From Niallia taxi (GTDB lineage: Bacteria; Bacillota; Bacilli; Bacillales; Cytobacillaceae), in NCBI RefSeq assembly GCF_004005475.1, contig NZ_RZTZ01000011.1, positions 62,001 through 126,000 on the forward strand: a DNA stretch of 64,000 nucleotides, read 5' to 3'. Below, one piece after another: positions 1-8,022 of the stretch. Within the stretch, counting starts at the first letter, position 1. Every line of letters begins with the position of its first letter. A model generated the notes under the pieces. That model worked only from the letters and a program-made list of their open reading frames with translations, was not told the origin of the DNA and searched no databases. The translations under genes and the position numbers were made by a program.

Positions 1-54
1 ACTCCAAAAAACGGGTGGAATGACATGAAGAAGGCAATAGAGGGAGGGCTTTGA
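1..54 (+). CDS. Sugar ABC transporter solute-binding protein, C-terminal fragment
   Basis: Seventeen codons in frame from base 1 end in TGA at 52-54 and read TPKNGWNDMKKAIEGGL. Only the C-terminus is visible. The gene lies one base ahead of two MalF/MalG-type permease genes, so a sugar-binding lipoprotein is the expected partner. The identification rests on position and on a generic tail; the rest of the gene is outside the window. Confidence 0.5.
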   Translation, partial: TPKNGWNDMKKAIEGGL

Positions 55-55
55 T

Positions 56-931
56 TTGAGAAATCACAATGGGGTGGGCTGGCTGTTTGCCAGTCCGTAC
101 CTCCTCTATGCCATCTTATTTTTTGCGATTCCGTTAGTATGGTCCTTTTATTTATCGACAACTGATTGGAACTTAATATCACCAGAATACAATTTTAAAG
201 GAATTGCTAATTACTTCGATGTGTTCCGGTCTCCTGGTGTACAAGCAGCATTCCTTGTTACCTTTAAATTTATGGCTGTGTTTGTGCCATTGGTTATCGT
301 CATGTCCATGATTGTTGCGGCAATCGTTCATGGACTCCCAAAATTTAAAGGTATCTTTCTAATCGGATTTTTCCTACCGTATTTAGCATCTGGAGTAGTG
401 TCATCCTTTATCGTTAAAGGATTGCTTTCATATAATAGTCCCCTTAACACAACTCTCAGAGGAAAGTTTGGCATGGATATCGATTGGCTTGGTTCTCCTT
501 TTGCTGCATTATGTGTAGTCGCAGTTATCATCGCTTGGAAATTCACTGGTTATTATGCGTTAATACTTACCTCTGGATTTGAAAGTATAAATGCTGAAAT
601 ATATGAAGCAGCAGCAATAGATGGTGCGAATGCTTGGCAGCGTTTCTTTAAGATAACACTGCCAATGCTATATCCAGCAATTTATACTGTTGTGATTTTG
701 TCTATTGGTGTTACATTCGGAATCTTCACAGAAGTATATCAATTAACCGGAGGTGGACCGGATTATGCAACAAATACGTGGCAAATGGAAATCTTCACAC
801 AAGCCTTTAAGAATTTGCAGGCTGGTTATGCATCTGCAGTAGCAATTGTTGCTTCTGTTGTTACGTTTTTATCCATCTTTGTTATAAGAAAACTATTAGA
901 AATGTGGGGAAAGCGCAATGGTTGGGTCTAA
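56..931 (+). CDS. Sugar ABC transporter permease, MalF/UgpA type
   Basis: Inner-membrane subunit of a carbohydrate importer. The 291-residue protein has about six hydrophobic segments. The cytoplasmic EAA loop that docks on the ATPase is visible at about residues 182-208 (EIYEAAAIDGANAWQRFF). The start is TTG, one base after the stop of the binding-protein gene, with a purine-rich GAGGGAGGG as ribosome binding site. It overlaps the next permease by 14 bases, so the two are co-translated. No ATPase gene is present; such importers often share a housekeeping MsmX-type ATPase encoded elsewhere. The downstream GH130 and DUF1861 genes suggest manno-oligosaccharides as substrate, which is inference. 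Confidence 0.92.
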   Translation: MRNHNGVGWLFASPYLLYAILFFAIPLVWSFYLSTTDWNLISPEYNFKGIANYFDVFRSPGVQAAFLVTFKFMAVFVPLVIVMSMIVAAIVHGLPKFKGIFLIGFFLPYLASGVVSSFIVKGLLSYNSPLNTTLRGKFGMDIDWLGSPFAALCVVAVIIAWKFTGYYALILTSGFESINAEIYEAAAIDGANAWQRFFKITLPMLYPAIYTVVILSIGVTFGIFTEVYQLTGGGPDYATNTWQMEIFTQAFKNLQAGYASAVAIVASVVTFLSIFVIRKLLEMWGKRNGWV

Positions 932-1748
932 TAGAAAGGGTATATTGCTCCGCTATATAGTCGCAAGCGTGCTTTTATGCATGATGGTTTTTCCATATTT
1001 GTATATGGTGATGAGTTCATTTGCCGTGTGGGATCAAGTGGACCAAAGTTTGATGCCAACTAAGTTCACATTACGCTCATATGAATGGCTGTTCGGTGGA
1101 GGTGATGTGTCTGTTCCAAGGCCATGGATACGTGCTTTCTTCAATAGTGTCATTGTTTCTGCAGGATCAACTGCACTCATGATGGTCACTGGTGCGGTTG
1201 TTGCATATGCATTAGCTAAAATGAACTTTAAAGGACGTGAAACAGTCGATAACATCATCCTATTTCAAATGTTTTTCCCAGCGATAATTTTGTTAGTACC
1301 ATCATTTTTGATTATTCAAAATGCAGGGTTGTATGACACTTACTGGGCGATGATTATTCCGAAAGCAATGAGTTTATGGGCTGTGTTTATGTATACGAAC
1401 TTTTTTCGGGCCATTCCAGATACTTTTTTAGAAGCAGCAAAGCTGGACGGCGCAGGCCATCTGCAAATCTTGTGGAAAGTAGTGCTGCCGATGTCAAAAT
1501 CAATTACAACGGTTGTTTTTCTGTTCTTGTTTATGGAAAGATGGTCAGAATTATTATGGGATATGCTTGTCATTAAGAGTGATAATATGCTGACGCTAAA
1601 TGTGCTGCTATCGCAAATGTTTGGGCCATATGGCGGTTATCCGGGACCGATGTATGCTGCCTCTGTATTATTGACGTTACCTATTATAATTCTGTTCCTC
1701 TTCTTTACGAAAAAATTCCAAGAGGGTATGCAATTCACATTAAAATAA
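918..1748 (+). CDS. Sugar ABC transporter permease, MalG/UgpE type
   Basis: Second membrane subunit of the same importer, 276 residues, the usual length for the family. Six hydrophobic segments are visible. The EAA loop sits at about residues 165-190 (TFLEAAKLDGAGHLQILW). The ATG overlaps the end of the first permease gene, and GGGGAAAG lies just upstream as ribosome binding site. It forms a heterodimer with the preceding permease in this family. Thirty-two bases separate it from the DUF1861 gene with a good ribosome binding site and no terminator, so the operon probably continues into the enzyme genes. Confidence 0.92.
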   Translation: MVGSNRKGILLRYIVASVLLCMMVFPYLYMVMSSFAVWDQVDQSLMPTKFTLRSYEWLFGGGDVSVPRPWIRAFFNSVIVSAGSTALMMVTGAVVAYALAKMNFKGRETVDNIILFQMFFPAIILLVPSFLIIQNAGLYDTYWAMIIPKAMSLWAVFMYTNFFRAIPDTFLEAAKLDGAGHLQILWKVVLPMSKSITTVVFLFLFMERWSELLWDMLVIKSDNMLTLNVLLSQMFGPYGGYPGPMYAASVLLTLPIIILFLFFTKKFQEGMQFTLK

Positions 1749-1780
1749 TGGTTGCAAAATGATTATAGAGGAGTCGACCG

Positions 1781-2716
1781 ATGACGAACCAACATATACA
1801 AACATGCAAAGAATTGTTAGCGGCATTTCAGAATAATCCTCAGACAACTAATCCTGAAAAGCTAAGATTTACAAATGATGATCATAAGGATATATACAAT
1901 ATTACAGCACCATTTAAGGACGACGGAAAAGGAACCATTGCAGGAAGAGTTGAGTCACGGGACAGCGAGGAATCAGAAGTACACTTCTTTACGGAAGAAA
2001 ATGGGGTATGGAAACAAAAAAAAGATACCCCAATATTTAAGCTACAAGATCCTTTTGTGACTAAAATTGCCGGAGAGCTCATTTTTGGAGGAGTCGAAAC
2101 TTTTTCCCACCCAACAAAGAAACATTCTTTAGGTTGGCGGACTATTTTAATGAAAGGTAGCACAATAGCTAACTTAAAACAATTTGCGATAGGACCTGAT
2201 GGCATGAAGGATATACGATTAGTAGAACTACTAGACGGTTCTATCGGTATGTTTACTAGGCCTCAAGGGGAAAAGGGCGGCAGAGGCAAAATAGGATTTA
2301 AACGGTTATCTTCCATAGACAAAATAACAGTGGACGAAATAGAAAATACACCATTGCTAGAAAATCAGTTTGTGGATAATGAATGGGGTGGAGTTAATGA
2401 GGCTCAAGTGCTGTCGAACGGAAAAGTTGGTGTATTAGGACATGTTGCCCGATTTGATAAACAAAAAAATCGACATTATTATCCGATGGTGTTTATGATT
2501 GACCCTGAAACTGGCTATTATTCAGATATGAAGATAATAGCAACAAGGGCTAATTTTCAGAAAGGACCATGTAAACGAGCAGATTTACAAGATGTAGTTT
2601 TTAGTGGCGGATTAATCCGAAAACCTAACAAAACAGCAGATTTGTATGCAGGAATTAGTGATGTAGAAGCGCAAAAAATAACAATTCCAGACCCTTTTTT
2701 TCAATATGAAACCTAA
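1781..2716 (+). CDS. DUF1861 family protein, probable mannoside-related beta-propeller
   Basis: The 311-residue protein has no signal peptide and matches in memory the DUF1861 family, which is predicted to fold as a five-bladed propeller like GH130 and GH43 enzymes. Repeated short motifs such as FKDDGKGTIAGRVE, EWGGVNEAQVL and YYPMVFMIDPETGYY look like blade elements. Members are often next to GH130 genes, as here (12-base gap to the next gene). Catalytic activity is not established for the family as far as I know, so the role is left open: a hydrolase, phosphorylase or accessory protein acting on imported mannosides. The start ATG has GAGGAG ten bases upstream. Confidence 0.75.
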   Translation: MTNQHIQTCKELLAAFQNNPQTTNPEKLRFTNDDHKDIYNITAPFKDDGKGTIAGRVESRDSEESEVHFFTEENGVWKQKKDTPIFKLQDPFVTKIAGELIFGGVETFSHPTKKHSLGWRTILMKGSTIANLKQFAIGPDGMKDIRLVELLDGSIGMFTRPQGEKGGRGKIGFKRLSSIDKITVDEIENTPLLENQFVDNEWGGVNEAQVLSNGKVGVLGHVARFDKQKNRHYYPMVFMIDPETGYYSDMKIIATRANFQKGPCKRADLQDVVFSGGLIRKPNKTADLYAGISDVEAQKITIPDPFFQYET

Positions 2717-2728
2717 GGAGGTTATGAG

Positions 2729-3787
2729 ATGAAAATCTATCGTTACGAACAAAATCCATTGCTAACACCTCATGATGTAAAGCCGTACCATGAAGGATTT
2801 GAAGTAATAGGTGCATTTAATGCGGGGATAACAGTGTATCAAGAAGAGATAATAATGCTCGTTCGGATTGCAGAAAGACCGTTATGTGATAATCCTAATA
2901 TTGTAAAAGCACCTGTCTATAATTCTTGCACAAGTACACTGGAAATATATGAATTTCTTAAGAGTGATTCAAGGTATGATTTTTCAGATCCTCGCGTAAT
3001 AAGAAAAACAAATCAAGAAAAGTGGTCCTATTTAACCTCTTTATCGTATTTAAGAATTGCCCGCAGCAAAGACGGGCGTCATTTTACTATGGATAATGAG
3101 CCATTTATTTATCCATCTAATAAATTAGAGTCATTAGGAATTGAAGATCCAAGGATAACAAAAATAGAGGATTCCTATTACATTTACTATAGTGCTGCAT
3201 CCCAAGTCGGTGTTGGCGAAGCAATGGTTTCAACAAAAGATTTTAAAGAAATACATTATCATGGGATGATTTTCGCACCTGAAAATAAAGATGTCGCTAT
3301 ATTTCCTGAGTTGATAAATGGAAGGTATTATGCACTCCACAGACCGGTTCCGTGTAGCAATGCATCACCCGAAATTTGGATTGCTGAATCTAAAAATTTA
3401 CTTCATTGGGGAAATCACCAGCATTTACTTGGTACAAGAACAGGGAAGTGGGATGCATGCAGAATTGGAGGAGGTGCAGTACCATTTAGGACAAATAAAG
3501 GCTGGTTAGAGTTGTATCACGGCGCAACAGAAGACCACCGTTACTGTATGGGTGCTGTTTTACTAGACATTAATGATCCTGCAAAGGTTATTGCTAGATC
3601 AGAATACCCATTAGTAGAACCAGAGGAGGAATACGAAACAAATGGATTTTTTGGCGGAGTTGTGTTTTCATGTGGTGCCCTGGTAGAAGAAGACGTTATC
3701 AAAATGTATTATGGAGCTGCAGATACTTCCATGGCATGTATTGAAATGGATGTAAAGGAAGTTTTGGACTCTTTGACGTATTACTAA
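2729..3787 (+). CDS. GH130 family glycoside phosphorylase (probable beta-mannoside phosphorylase)
   Basis: Cytoplasmic enzyme of 352 residues. GH130 members phosphorolyse beta-1,4- or beta-1,2-mannosides to mannose 1-phosphate. Visible family signatures are the N-terminal arginine segment LVRIAERP (about 43-50), the SLGIEDPRITK segment (about 134-144, containing the proposed acid) and the YHGATEDHRYCMGA loop near 260. The start has AAGGAGG at the usual distance. It is the last gene before a strong terminator and belongs with the sugar permeases upstream, so the unit can be read as import followed by energy-saving phosphorolysis. The exact linkage (beta-1,2 or beta-1,4) cannot be read from the sequence. 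Confidence 0.85.
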   Translation: MKIYRYEQNPLLTPHDVKPYHEGFEVIGAFNAGITVYQEEIIMLVRIAERPLCDNPNIVKAPVYNSCTSTLEIYEFLKSDSRYDFSDPRVIRKTNQEKWSYLTSLSYLRIARSKDGRHFTMDNEPFIYPSNKLESLGIEDPRITKIEDSYYIYYSAASQVGVGEAMVSTKDFKEIHYHGMIFAPENKDVAIFPELINGRYYALHRPVPCSNASPEIWIAESKNLLHWGNHQHLLGTRTGKWDACRIGGGAVPFRTNKGWLELYHGATEDHRYCMGAVLLDINDPAKVIARSEYPLVEPEEEYETNGFFGGVVFSCGALVEEDVIKMYYGAADTSMACIEMDVKEVLDSLTYY

Positions 3788-3826
3788 GTTTAAAGTGGCT
3801 GTGACATAAGTATGTGAATCTGCGTT

Positions 3827-3878
3827 AAAAACGAACTGTTTAACCAACTGTTGATTAAACAGTTCGTTTCTTTTTTTG
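3827..3878 (+). terminator. Intrinsic terminator of the mannoside operon
   Basis: A 14-15 bp inverted repeat (AAACGAACTGTTTAA and its complement) is followed by a run of T residues (TTTCTTTTTTT). It closes the transporter-DUF1861-GH130 unit. Confidence 0.9.
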
Positions 3879-3915
3879 TTTTTAGTTTTAATACAATAGT
3901 TAAAAATCTCAGTGA

Positions 3916-4033
3916 AATGGAGCGGAGGACACTCGACTTTTAAGGGAAATAGAGGACGCTACCCCGCAGGCGAAGCAAGGAGGCTTAGCTTCCTACACGC
4001 GGATAGCGCGAGGACGAGCGCGCAATGAAACGA
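3916..4033. repeat. Candidate Bacillus-type interspersed repeat, one degenerate copy
   Basis: This GC-richer block contains the phrases GGAGCGGAGGACACTCGAC, CCCCGCAGGCGAAGCAAGG and GCGGATAGCGCGAGGACGAG. It stands out from AT-rich surroundings and resembles the non-coding interspersed repeats with CCCGCAGG and GGAGGCT cores seen between genes in many Bacillus genomes. That comparison is from memory. No open reading frame fits, and I noticed no second copy in the window. Confidence 0.5.
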
Positions 4034-4217
4034 ACTAATTTAAAATCCATATTCTATTTAGTTACAAGCTTTGTTTGTTTTGTTCCAGCCTTCTTTTTTT
4101 GTGATTTTTTTTCATATATCTTGTTAAAAAAATGATGGTGAAAAATTTTGAAGCAATACTATTATAATATATAATAAAAGAGAACATATATTCTTATTGA
4201 GGAGGTAGTAGTGCACG
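4034..4217. other. AT-rich upstream region of the DHFR-like gene
   Basis: The sequence is AT-rich. TATTATAATATATAATAAAAG around 4159-4178 could hold a -10 element for the gene at 4218. A strong GAGGAGGT ribosome binding site sits at 4199-4206. I see no other gene here. Confidence 0.4.
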
Positions 4218-4751
4218 ATGGAAAACCGAAAGCTAGTTGTATACATTGCACAAAGCTTGGATGGATATATTGCCACAAAGGATGATTCCTTGGAATGGCT
4301 GTTCCAGGTCGAAGGAGAAGGAGACAACGGTTATTCAAAATTTTATGACACGGTTGACACTATTCTTATTGGAAAACGTACATATGACTGGATAATGGAG
4401 CAGGAGAAAGGTGAATTCCCGTATAAAGGGAAAGAATGTTATGTTTTTTCAAGAACACCTAAAGCAGCAACAGACCATGTTCAATTTGTCCAAGGAGATA
4501 TTGTTTCGTTTATGCAAGATTTGAAAAGCAAGCAAGGCAAAAATATCTGGATGGTTGGCGGTGGAAACATCCTTCATCCATTTTTGGAACAAGGATTGGT
4601 AGATGAGCTGATTGTTACCATTGCTCCTGCTGTCATTGGCGATGGAATCCCCTTATTTAAAGCTGGAGACTACAAGTTAAATCTTCATTTAAAAAGCGCT
4701 AATACATTTAATCAATTCGTCGAGCTTCAATATGAAGTACTGCATGAATAG
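4218..4751 (+). CDS. Dihydrofolate reductase family protein (RibD C-terminal type)
   Basis: A 177-residue cytoplasmic protein of the DHFR/RibD C-terminal fold, similar to B. subtilis YyaP. The N-terminal strand and loop VVYIAQSLDGYIATKD and the later WMVGGGNILHPFLEQGLVDEL are the typical NADPH-binding elements; IAPAVIGDGIPLF closes the fold. Such proteins reduce pteridine- or riboflavin-precursor-like substrates, but the real substrate of this subfamily is unknown. It is not a housekeeping folA by sequence style. The gene stands alone between terminators. Confidence 0.85.
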   Translation: MENRKLVVYIAQSLDGYIATKDDSLEWLFQVEGEGDNGYSKFYDTVDTILIGKRTYDWIMEQEKGEFPYKGKECYVFSRTPKAATDHVQFVQGDIVSFMQDLKSKQGKNIWMVGGGNILHPFLEQGLVDELIVTIAPAVIGDGIPLFKAGDYKLNLHLKSANTFNQFVELQYEVLHE

Positions 4752-4758
4752 CATATAC

Positions 4759-4794
4759 AAAAAGACTGCAGCAAATAGTGCTGCAGTCTTTTTG
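4759..4794. terminator. Bidirectional intrinsic terminator
   Basis: AAAGACTGCAGC and GCTGCAGTCTTT form a 12-bp stem with an A-tract on one side and a T-tract on the other. It serves both converging genes (4218-4751 and 4795-5343). Confidence 0.9.
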
Positions 4795-5343
4795 TTAAAC
4801 AATGGTTTTTAATAACTGATTTAGCTCACCTGCAGCATAAATTGCCTTTTGATCAGCCATTATGTCTCCAGGTTTGTTGCCGATACCAAGAATGTAGCCA
4901 GCAAATTCCATACCAATAAAGCCAAAGATGAACTGAAATTGCTGAATCATCGGCAGGCCCTTTATATGCGGAGCATCGCCTCCAACTGCGATGACATATC
5001 CTTTTTTTGCTGCCATTTGTTGTTTGAAATTGGGATAATTAGCATCCCTTAGGCTTTGGGACCAGCGATCAATAAAATTTTTCATTATTCCTGACATACT
5101 GTACCAATAGATGGGCGTTGCGAATATAATAGTATCATGAGGGAGAATACGGTCTAAAATGGAATTGTAATCATCATTACGATCATGAAATCCTGCAGTG
5201 TCATGGCGTTTATCAATAATCGACTCAAAATGAAAATCCCCTAAATAAATTCTTTCTGCTTTAATATTTGTAAGCGCTTTTTCTGTTAGTATTTCTGTAT
5301 TGCCTTGTGGACGTGTTCCTCCAAAAATAACGACAACGGACAT
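4795..5343 (-). CDS. NAD(P)H-dependent FMN reductase / flavodoxin-fold oxidoreductase
   Basis: A 182-residue flavodoxin-like protein. The FMN phosphate loop is FGGTRPQGNTEIL (residues 7-19), and the second flavin loop is TPIYWYSMSGIMKNFIDRW (about 94-112), as in YwqN- and WrbA-like reductases. The predicted reaction is two-electron reduction of FMN-bound substrates such as quinones or nitroaromatics using NAD(P)H. The start ATG is preceded by AGGAGTGATG. The gene is monocistronic and convergent with the DHFR-like gene. Confidence 0.85.
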   Translation of the reverse strand: MSVVVIFGGTRPQGNTEILTEKALTNIKAERIYLGDFHFESIIDKRHDTAGFHDRNDDYNSILDRILPHDTIIFATPIYWYSMSGIMKNFIDRWSQSLRDANYPNFKQQMAAKKGYVIAVGGDAPHIKGLPMIQQFQFIFGFIGMEFAGYILGIGNKPGDIMADQKAIYAAGELNQLLKTIV

Positions 5344-5548
5344 AGTTCATCACTCCTAAACAAATGATTATAATTATTTATTGTAAATGGAATGAGTAAA
5401 GAGGAAAAGCAGATATTTTTGATTATGTGCATCAATTATTTCGATGGATAAGCTACTCTATTATTTTTCACTTTGTAAAAATTTCTCCGTTCAAGTTAAG
5501 GGAACGATAAGGAAAAGATGATAAAATAGCAAGTAGCGGAGGGGAATG

Positions 5549-6205
5549 ATGAAGAAGAAATTTATTCATTTAATAGAAACAGAGCTTTTAAAGAAAGTAG
5601 TAATAAAGAGCGAAAAAGCTCATAACCCGGTAACGGCCGAGCATATTCCAATCGGCTGGAAATGTGTCGGAGTTGGCAATTATGCGGCTGTGTTTATGCA
5701 TTATACAGAACCAGAGCTAGTCGTTAAAATAAATATAGTTGATAAAGAGAATTTAGAAAAGGAAGCAGATATATACAGAAGACTAGGCAATCATCCGAGC
5801 TATTCTCATCTAATTTATGAGGGAGATAATTATCTTGTTTTAAAAAGGCTAGAAGGCATCACCATGTATAATGCTTTCGCAAAAGGAATAAGGATACCTG
5901 AAACAGTTATTAAGGATATCAATGAAGCGCTGGAATATGCTAGAAGTAGAGGCTTAAATCCATTTGATATACACGGAAAGAACGTGATGATGAAGGATGG
6001 CAGAGGATATGTTGTGGATGTTTCAGATTTTTATAAACAAGGGAAAGATGAGAAATGGGAGGATTTAGTCAAGGCATATAATAAATTATATAAAAAAACC
6101 TTATATAAATACCCTGTAAAGATTCCTTTTAAAGCACTGGATATAATAAGACATACTTACCGATTCTATAAAAAAATCAGAAGAAAACTTCAATGGCAAA
6201 ACTAA
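5549..6205 (+). CDS. Small Ser/Thr kinase-like protein (YrzF type)
   Basis: About 218 residues with a minimal protein-kinase-like fold, similar to B. subtilis YrzF. The ATP-lysine candidate is in ELVVKINIVD. LNPFDIHGKNVMM is a degenerate catalytic loop (HGxN in place of HxDxxxxN), and VVDVSDF stands for the DFG segment. The C-terminal 40 residues are very basic (RFYKKIRRKLQWQ). There is no membrane segment. ATG codons occur at 5546 and 5549; the GGAGGGG ribosome binding site at 5538-5544 favours 5549. Whether it phosphorylates proteins is unknown. Confidence 0.75.
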   Translation: MKKKFIHLIETELLKKVVIKSEKAHNPVTAEHIPIGWKCVGVGNYAAVFMHYTEPELVVKINIVDKENLEKEADIYRRLGNHPSYSHLIYEGDNYLVLKRLEGITMYNAFAKGIRIPETVIKDINEALEYARSRGLNPFDIHGKNVMMKDGRGYVVDVSDFYKQGKDEKWEDLVKAYNKLYKKTLYKYPVKIPFKALDIIRHTYRFYKKIRRKLQWQN

Positions 6206-6254
6206 AGAATATTTTTCTAAGATAGGAACAGCCTTTCTAGTAGAATAATATCAA

Positions 6255-6293
6255 ACCAAAAAATAACTGGCTCGAGGCCGGTTATTTTTTGGT
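6255..6293 (+). terminator. Intrinsic terminator after the kinase-like gene
   Basis: ACCAAAAAATAAC and its complement GTTATTTTTTGGT flank a GC-rich loop region (TGGCTCGAGGCCG), giving a long hairpin with T-rich arms. Confidence 0.8.
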
Positions 6294-6332
6294 CAAAATG
6301 GCAGAAAATTATCATAATGAATTTAATTAGTA

Positions 6333-6361
6333 TTGACATAAATGGAAAACGATATTATGAT
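6333..6361 (+). promoter_or_regulatory. Sigma-A promoter of the siderophore-binding gene
   Basis: TTGACA (6333-6338), a 17-base spacer and TATGAT (6356-6361) make a near-consensus promoter. Transcription would start about 6368, inside or just before the Fur box. Confidence 0.85.
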
Positions 6362-6371
6362 TATTTCATTC

Positions 6372-6390
6372 GCAAATGATTATCATTCTC
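6372..6390 (+). promoter_or_regulatory. Fur box
   Basis: The 19 bases from 6372 match the classical Fur box GATAATGATTATCATTATC at 16 positions, with the core AATGATTATCATT intact. It lies just downstream of the promoter, the usual place for iron-dependent repression. Confidence 0.85.
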
Positions 6391-6496
6391 AACAAAAGAT
6401 TGATAATGAGGAGGCTGACGTATAACAGCTTAGCACTTAATGTTTATAAAAAAAGAACCACTTCTGTGGCAATTACATTAAAAGGGGACTCATACT

Positions 6497-7417
6497 TTGA
6501 AGAAATTACTTGTACCATTCATTCTTTTACTCGTACTAATTATCAGTGCATGCGGTAACAAAACAACAGGTTCAACAGAAGAAGATACTAAAGGTGCAGA
6601 AGAATCTGACACTATTACATATGAATCTGAAAATGGCCCAATTGAAGTTCCAGCAGATCCACAAAGAGTAGTTGCATTAACAAACGCAGGTAATGTTTTG
6701 GCACTTGGTGTTAACCTTGTTGGGGTAGACTCTTGGACAATGACTAACCCGCGCTATGAAGAAAAACTAAATAAAGATGTTGAAGTTGTCTCAGATGAAA
6801 ATATCGAAAAAATCGCTGAGCTTAAACCAGATTTGATTATTGCTGCAAGCACAACGAAAAACCTTGATAAACTTGGGAAAATCGCTCCAACTGTATCGTA
6901 TACATATAATAAGGTCGACTATTTGACACAGCATCTTGAAATCGGGAAGCTTTTGAACAAAGAAAAAGAAGCACAAGAATGGCTTGATAACTTTAAAGCA
7001 GACGCGAAAGCTGCAGGAGAAGAAGTCAAAGCGAAAATCGGTGAGGACGCAACTGTTACTGTATTAGAAAGCTATGATAAGAGCATGTATGTTCTTGGCG
7101 ACAACTGGGGCAGAGGAACAGAAGTGCTTTATCAGCAAATGGGCTTGAAAATGCCTGATAAAGTAAAAGAAATGGCTCAAAAAGACGGCTATTACACAAT
7201 TTCTTCTGAAGTACTTCCTGAATATGTTGGTGATTACTTAGTAATCAGCAAATATAACGACCAAGATAACTCATACCAGGAAACAGATGTATATAAAGAA
7301 ATTCCTGCTGTGAAAAATAATCATGTAATGGAAGCAAATGCATACGAATTTATCTACAATGACCCAATTTCTTTAGACTATCAATTAGCATTCTTTAAAG
7401 AAAATTTCTTGAAATAA
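6497..7417 (+). CDS. Iron-siderophore ABC transporter substrate-binding lipoprotein (FhuD-like)
   Basis: A 306-residue lipoprotein. The signal peptide ends in the lipobox ISAC (Cys about 19) followed by GNKTTGS. The body is a class III periplasmic-binding fold: PADPQRVVALT, the long-helix region and a C-terminal NDPISLDYQLAFFKENF tail that closely resembles hydroxamate-binding FhuD/YxeB proteins. It captures ferric siderophore outside the membrane and hands it to FhuB/G-like permeases. No permease or ATPase gene follows; the next element is a terminator, so this is an orphan binding protein. The TTG start has AAAAGGGGA eight bases upstream. Iron control is supported by the Fur box. Confidence 0.9.
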   Translation: MKKLLVPFILLLVLIISACGNKTTGSTEEDTKGAEESDTITYESENGPIEVPADPQRVVALTNAGNVLALGVNLVGVDSWTMTNPRYEEKLNKDVEVVSDENIEKIAELKPDLIIAASTTKNLDKLGKIAPTVSYTYNKVDYLTQHLEIGKLLNKEKEAQEWLDNFKADAKAAGEEVKAKIGEDATVTVLESYDKSMYVLGDNWGRGTEVLYQQMGLKMPDKVKEMAQKDGYYTISSEVLPEYVGDYLVISKYNDQDNSYQETDVYKEIPAVKNNHVMEANAYEFIYNDPISLDYQLAFFKENFLK

Positions 7418-7426
7418 TTTTAGTAG

Positions 7427-7455
7427 AAGCGCATCGATTAGGTGCGCTTTTTTTA
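7427..7455 (+). terminator. Intrinsic terminator of the siderophore-binding gene
   Basis: The AAGCGCA / TGCGCTT stem is followed directly by seven T residues. Confidence 0.85.
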
Positions 7456-7516
7456 TGGAGATAAACTACTTAATGAGTTATATATTCTTTTTATTATTTA
7501 AGGAAGGAGAATTGTA

Positions 7517-7544
7517 AGAGACTACCTGCAAGCAGATAGTCTCT
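7517..7544 (-). terminator. Hairpin downstream of the SASP gene
   Basis: AGAGACTA, a CTGC/GCAG inner pair and the complementary TAGTCTCT form an almost continuous stem. The T-run on the minus strand is short, so termination strength is uncertain. Confidence 0.55.
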
Positions 7545-7570
7545 AAGCCATATATTAAGTTAGAAAATCA

Positions 7571-7783
7571 TTAGCGAGTTGTACCTTGTTGACCAGCTAA
7601 TTGTGATTGAGCTGTTGCTACAAGACGTTTTGTGATCTCACCACCAACTGAACCGTTAGCACGAGCTACTGTTTCAGCACCAAGCTGAACACCGAATTCT
7701 TGTGCAATTTCATATTTCATTTGCTCAAGTGCAGATTCAGCACCTGGCACTAATAGTTCATTGCTGCTATTGTTGTTTGCCAT
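7571..7783 (-). CDS. Alpha/beta-type small acid-soluble spore protein
   Basis: A 70-residue DNA-binding protein that coats spore DNA. The two family signatures are present: [18 protein letters not shown], which contains the GPR germination-protease cleavage region, and [19 protein letters not shown]. The length is normal for the family. A strong AAGGAGGTG ribosome binding site precedes the ATG. Expression in the forespore under sigma-G is expected from the family; I could not fix a convincing sigma-G promoter by eye. This gene is the best evidence that the organism sporulates. Confidence 0.97.
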   Translation of the reverse strand: MANNNSSNELLVPGAESALEQMKYEIAQEFGVQLGAETVARANGSVGGEITKRLVATAQSQLAGQQGTTR

Positions 7784-7973
7784 TGTGTTTCACCTCCTTG
7801 ACGATTATCATTTCCTTTCATCGTTAAGTAATGTAGTGTAAATTTTGCCAGAATACCTATTAAAGGCAGAATTCTCTAGTTTTATGCTATTGCTCTCTTT
7901 TCACAAGCATTCTCGAAAATCGCGTTTCCGAAAAGAGAGGGGTTGAACGAAGGCTTTCGAATTTTTATGTACG

Positions 7974-8003
7974 AAAAAAACGAGAATGGCAAGGCATTCC
8001 CGT
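7974..8003 (-). terminator. Intrinsic terminator of the Asp/Asn-rich gene
   Basis: On the minus strand ACGGGAATG pairs with CATTCTCGT (one G-T pair), followed by TTTTTT. Confidence 0.75.
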
Positions 8004-8022
8004 TTTATCCATTGATTTTATC

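Noticed and set aside
6440-6482. 13-codon leader peptide (MFIKKEPLLWQLH) before the siderophore-binding gene
   Set aside because: Its ATG has no ribosome binding site at a workable distance (GAGGAGG is about 24 bases away).
7784-7900. Sigma-G promoter of the SASP gene
   Set aside because: A GTATT and CATTACT pair at about 18 bases is only a partial match, so it was not listed as a feature.
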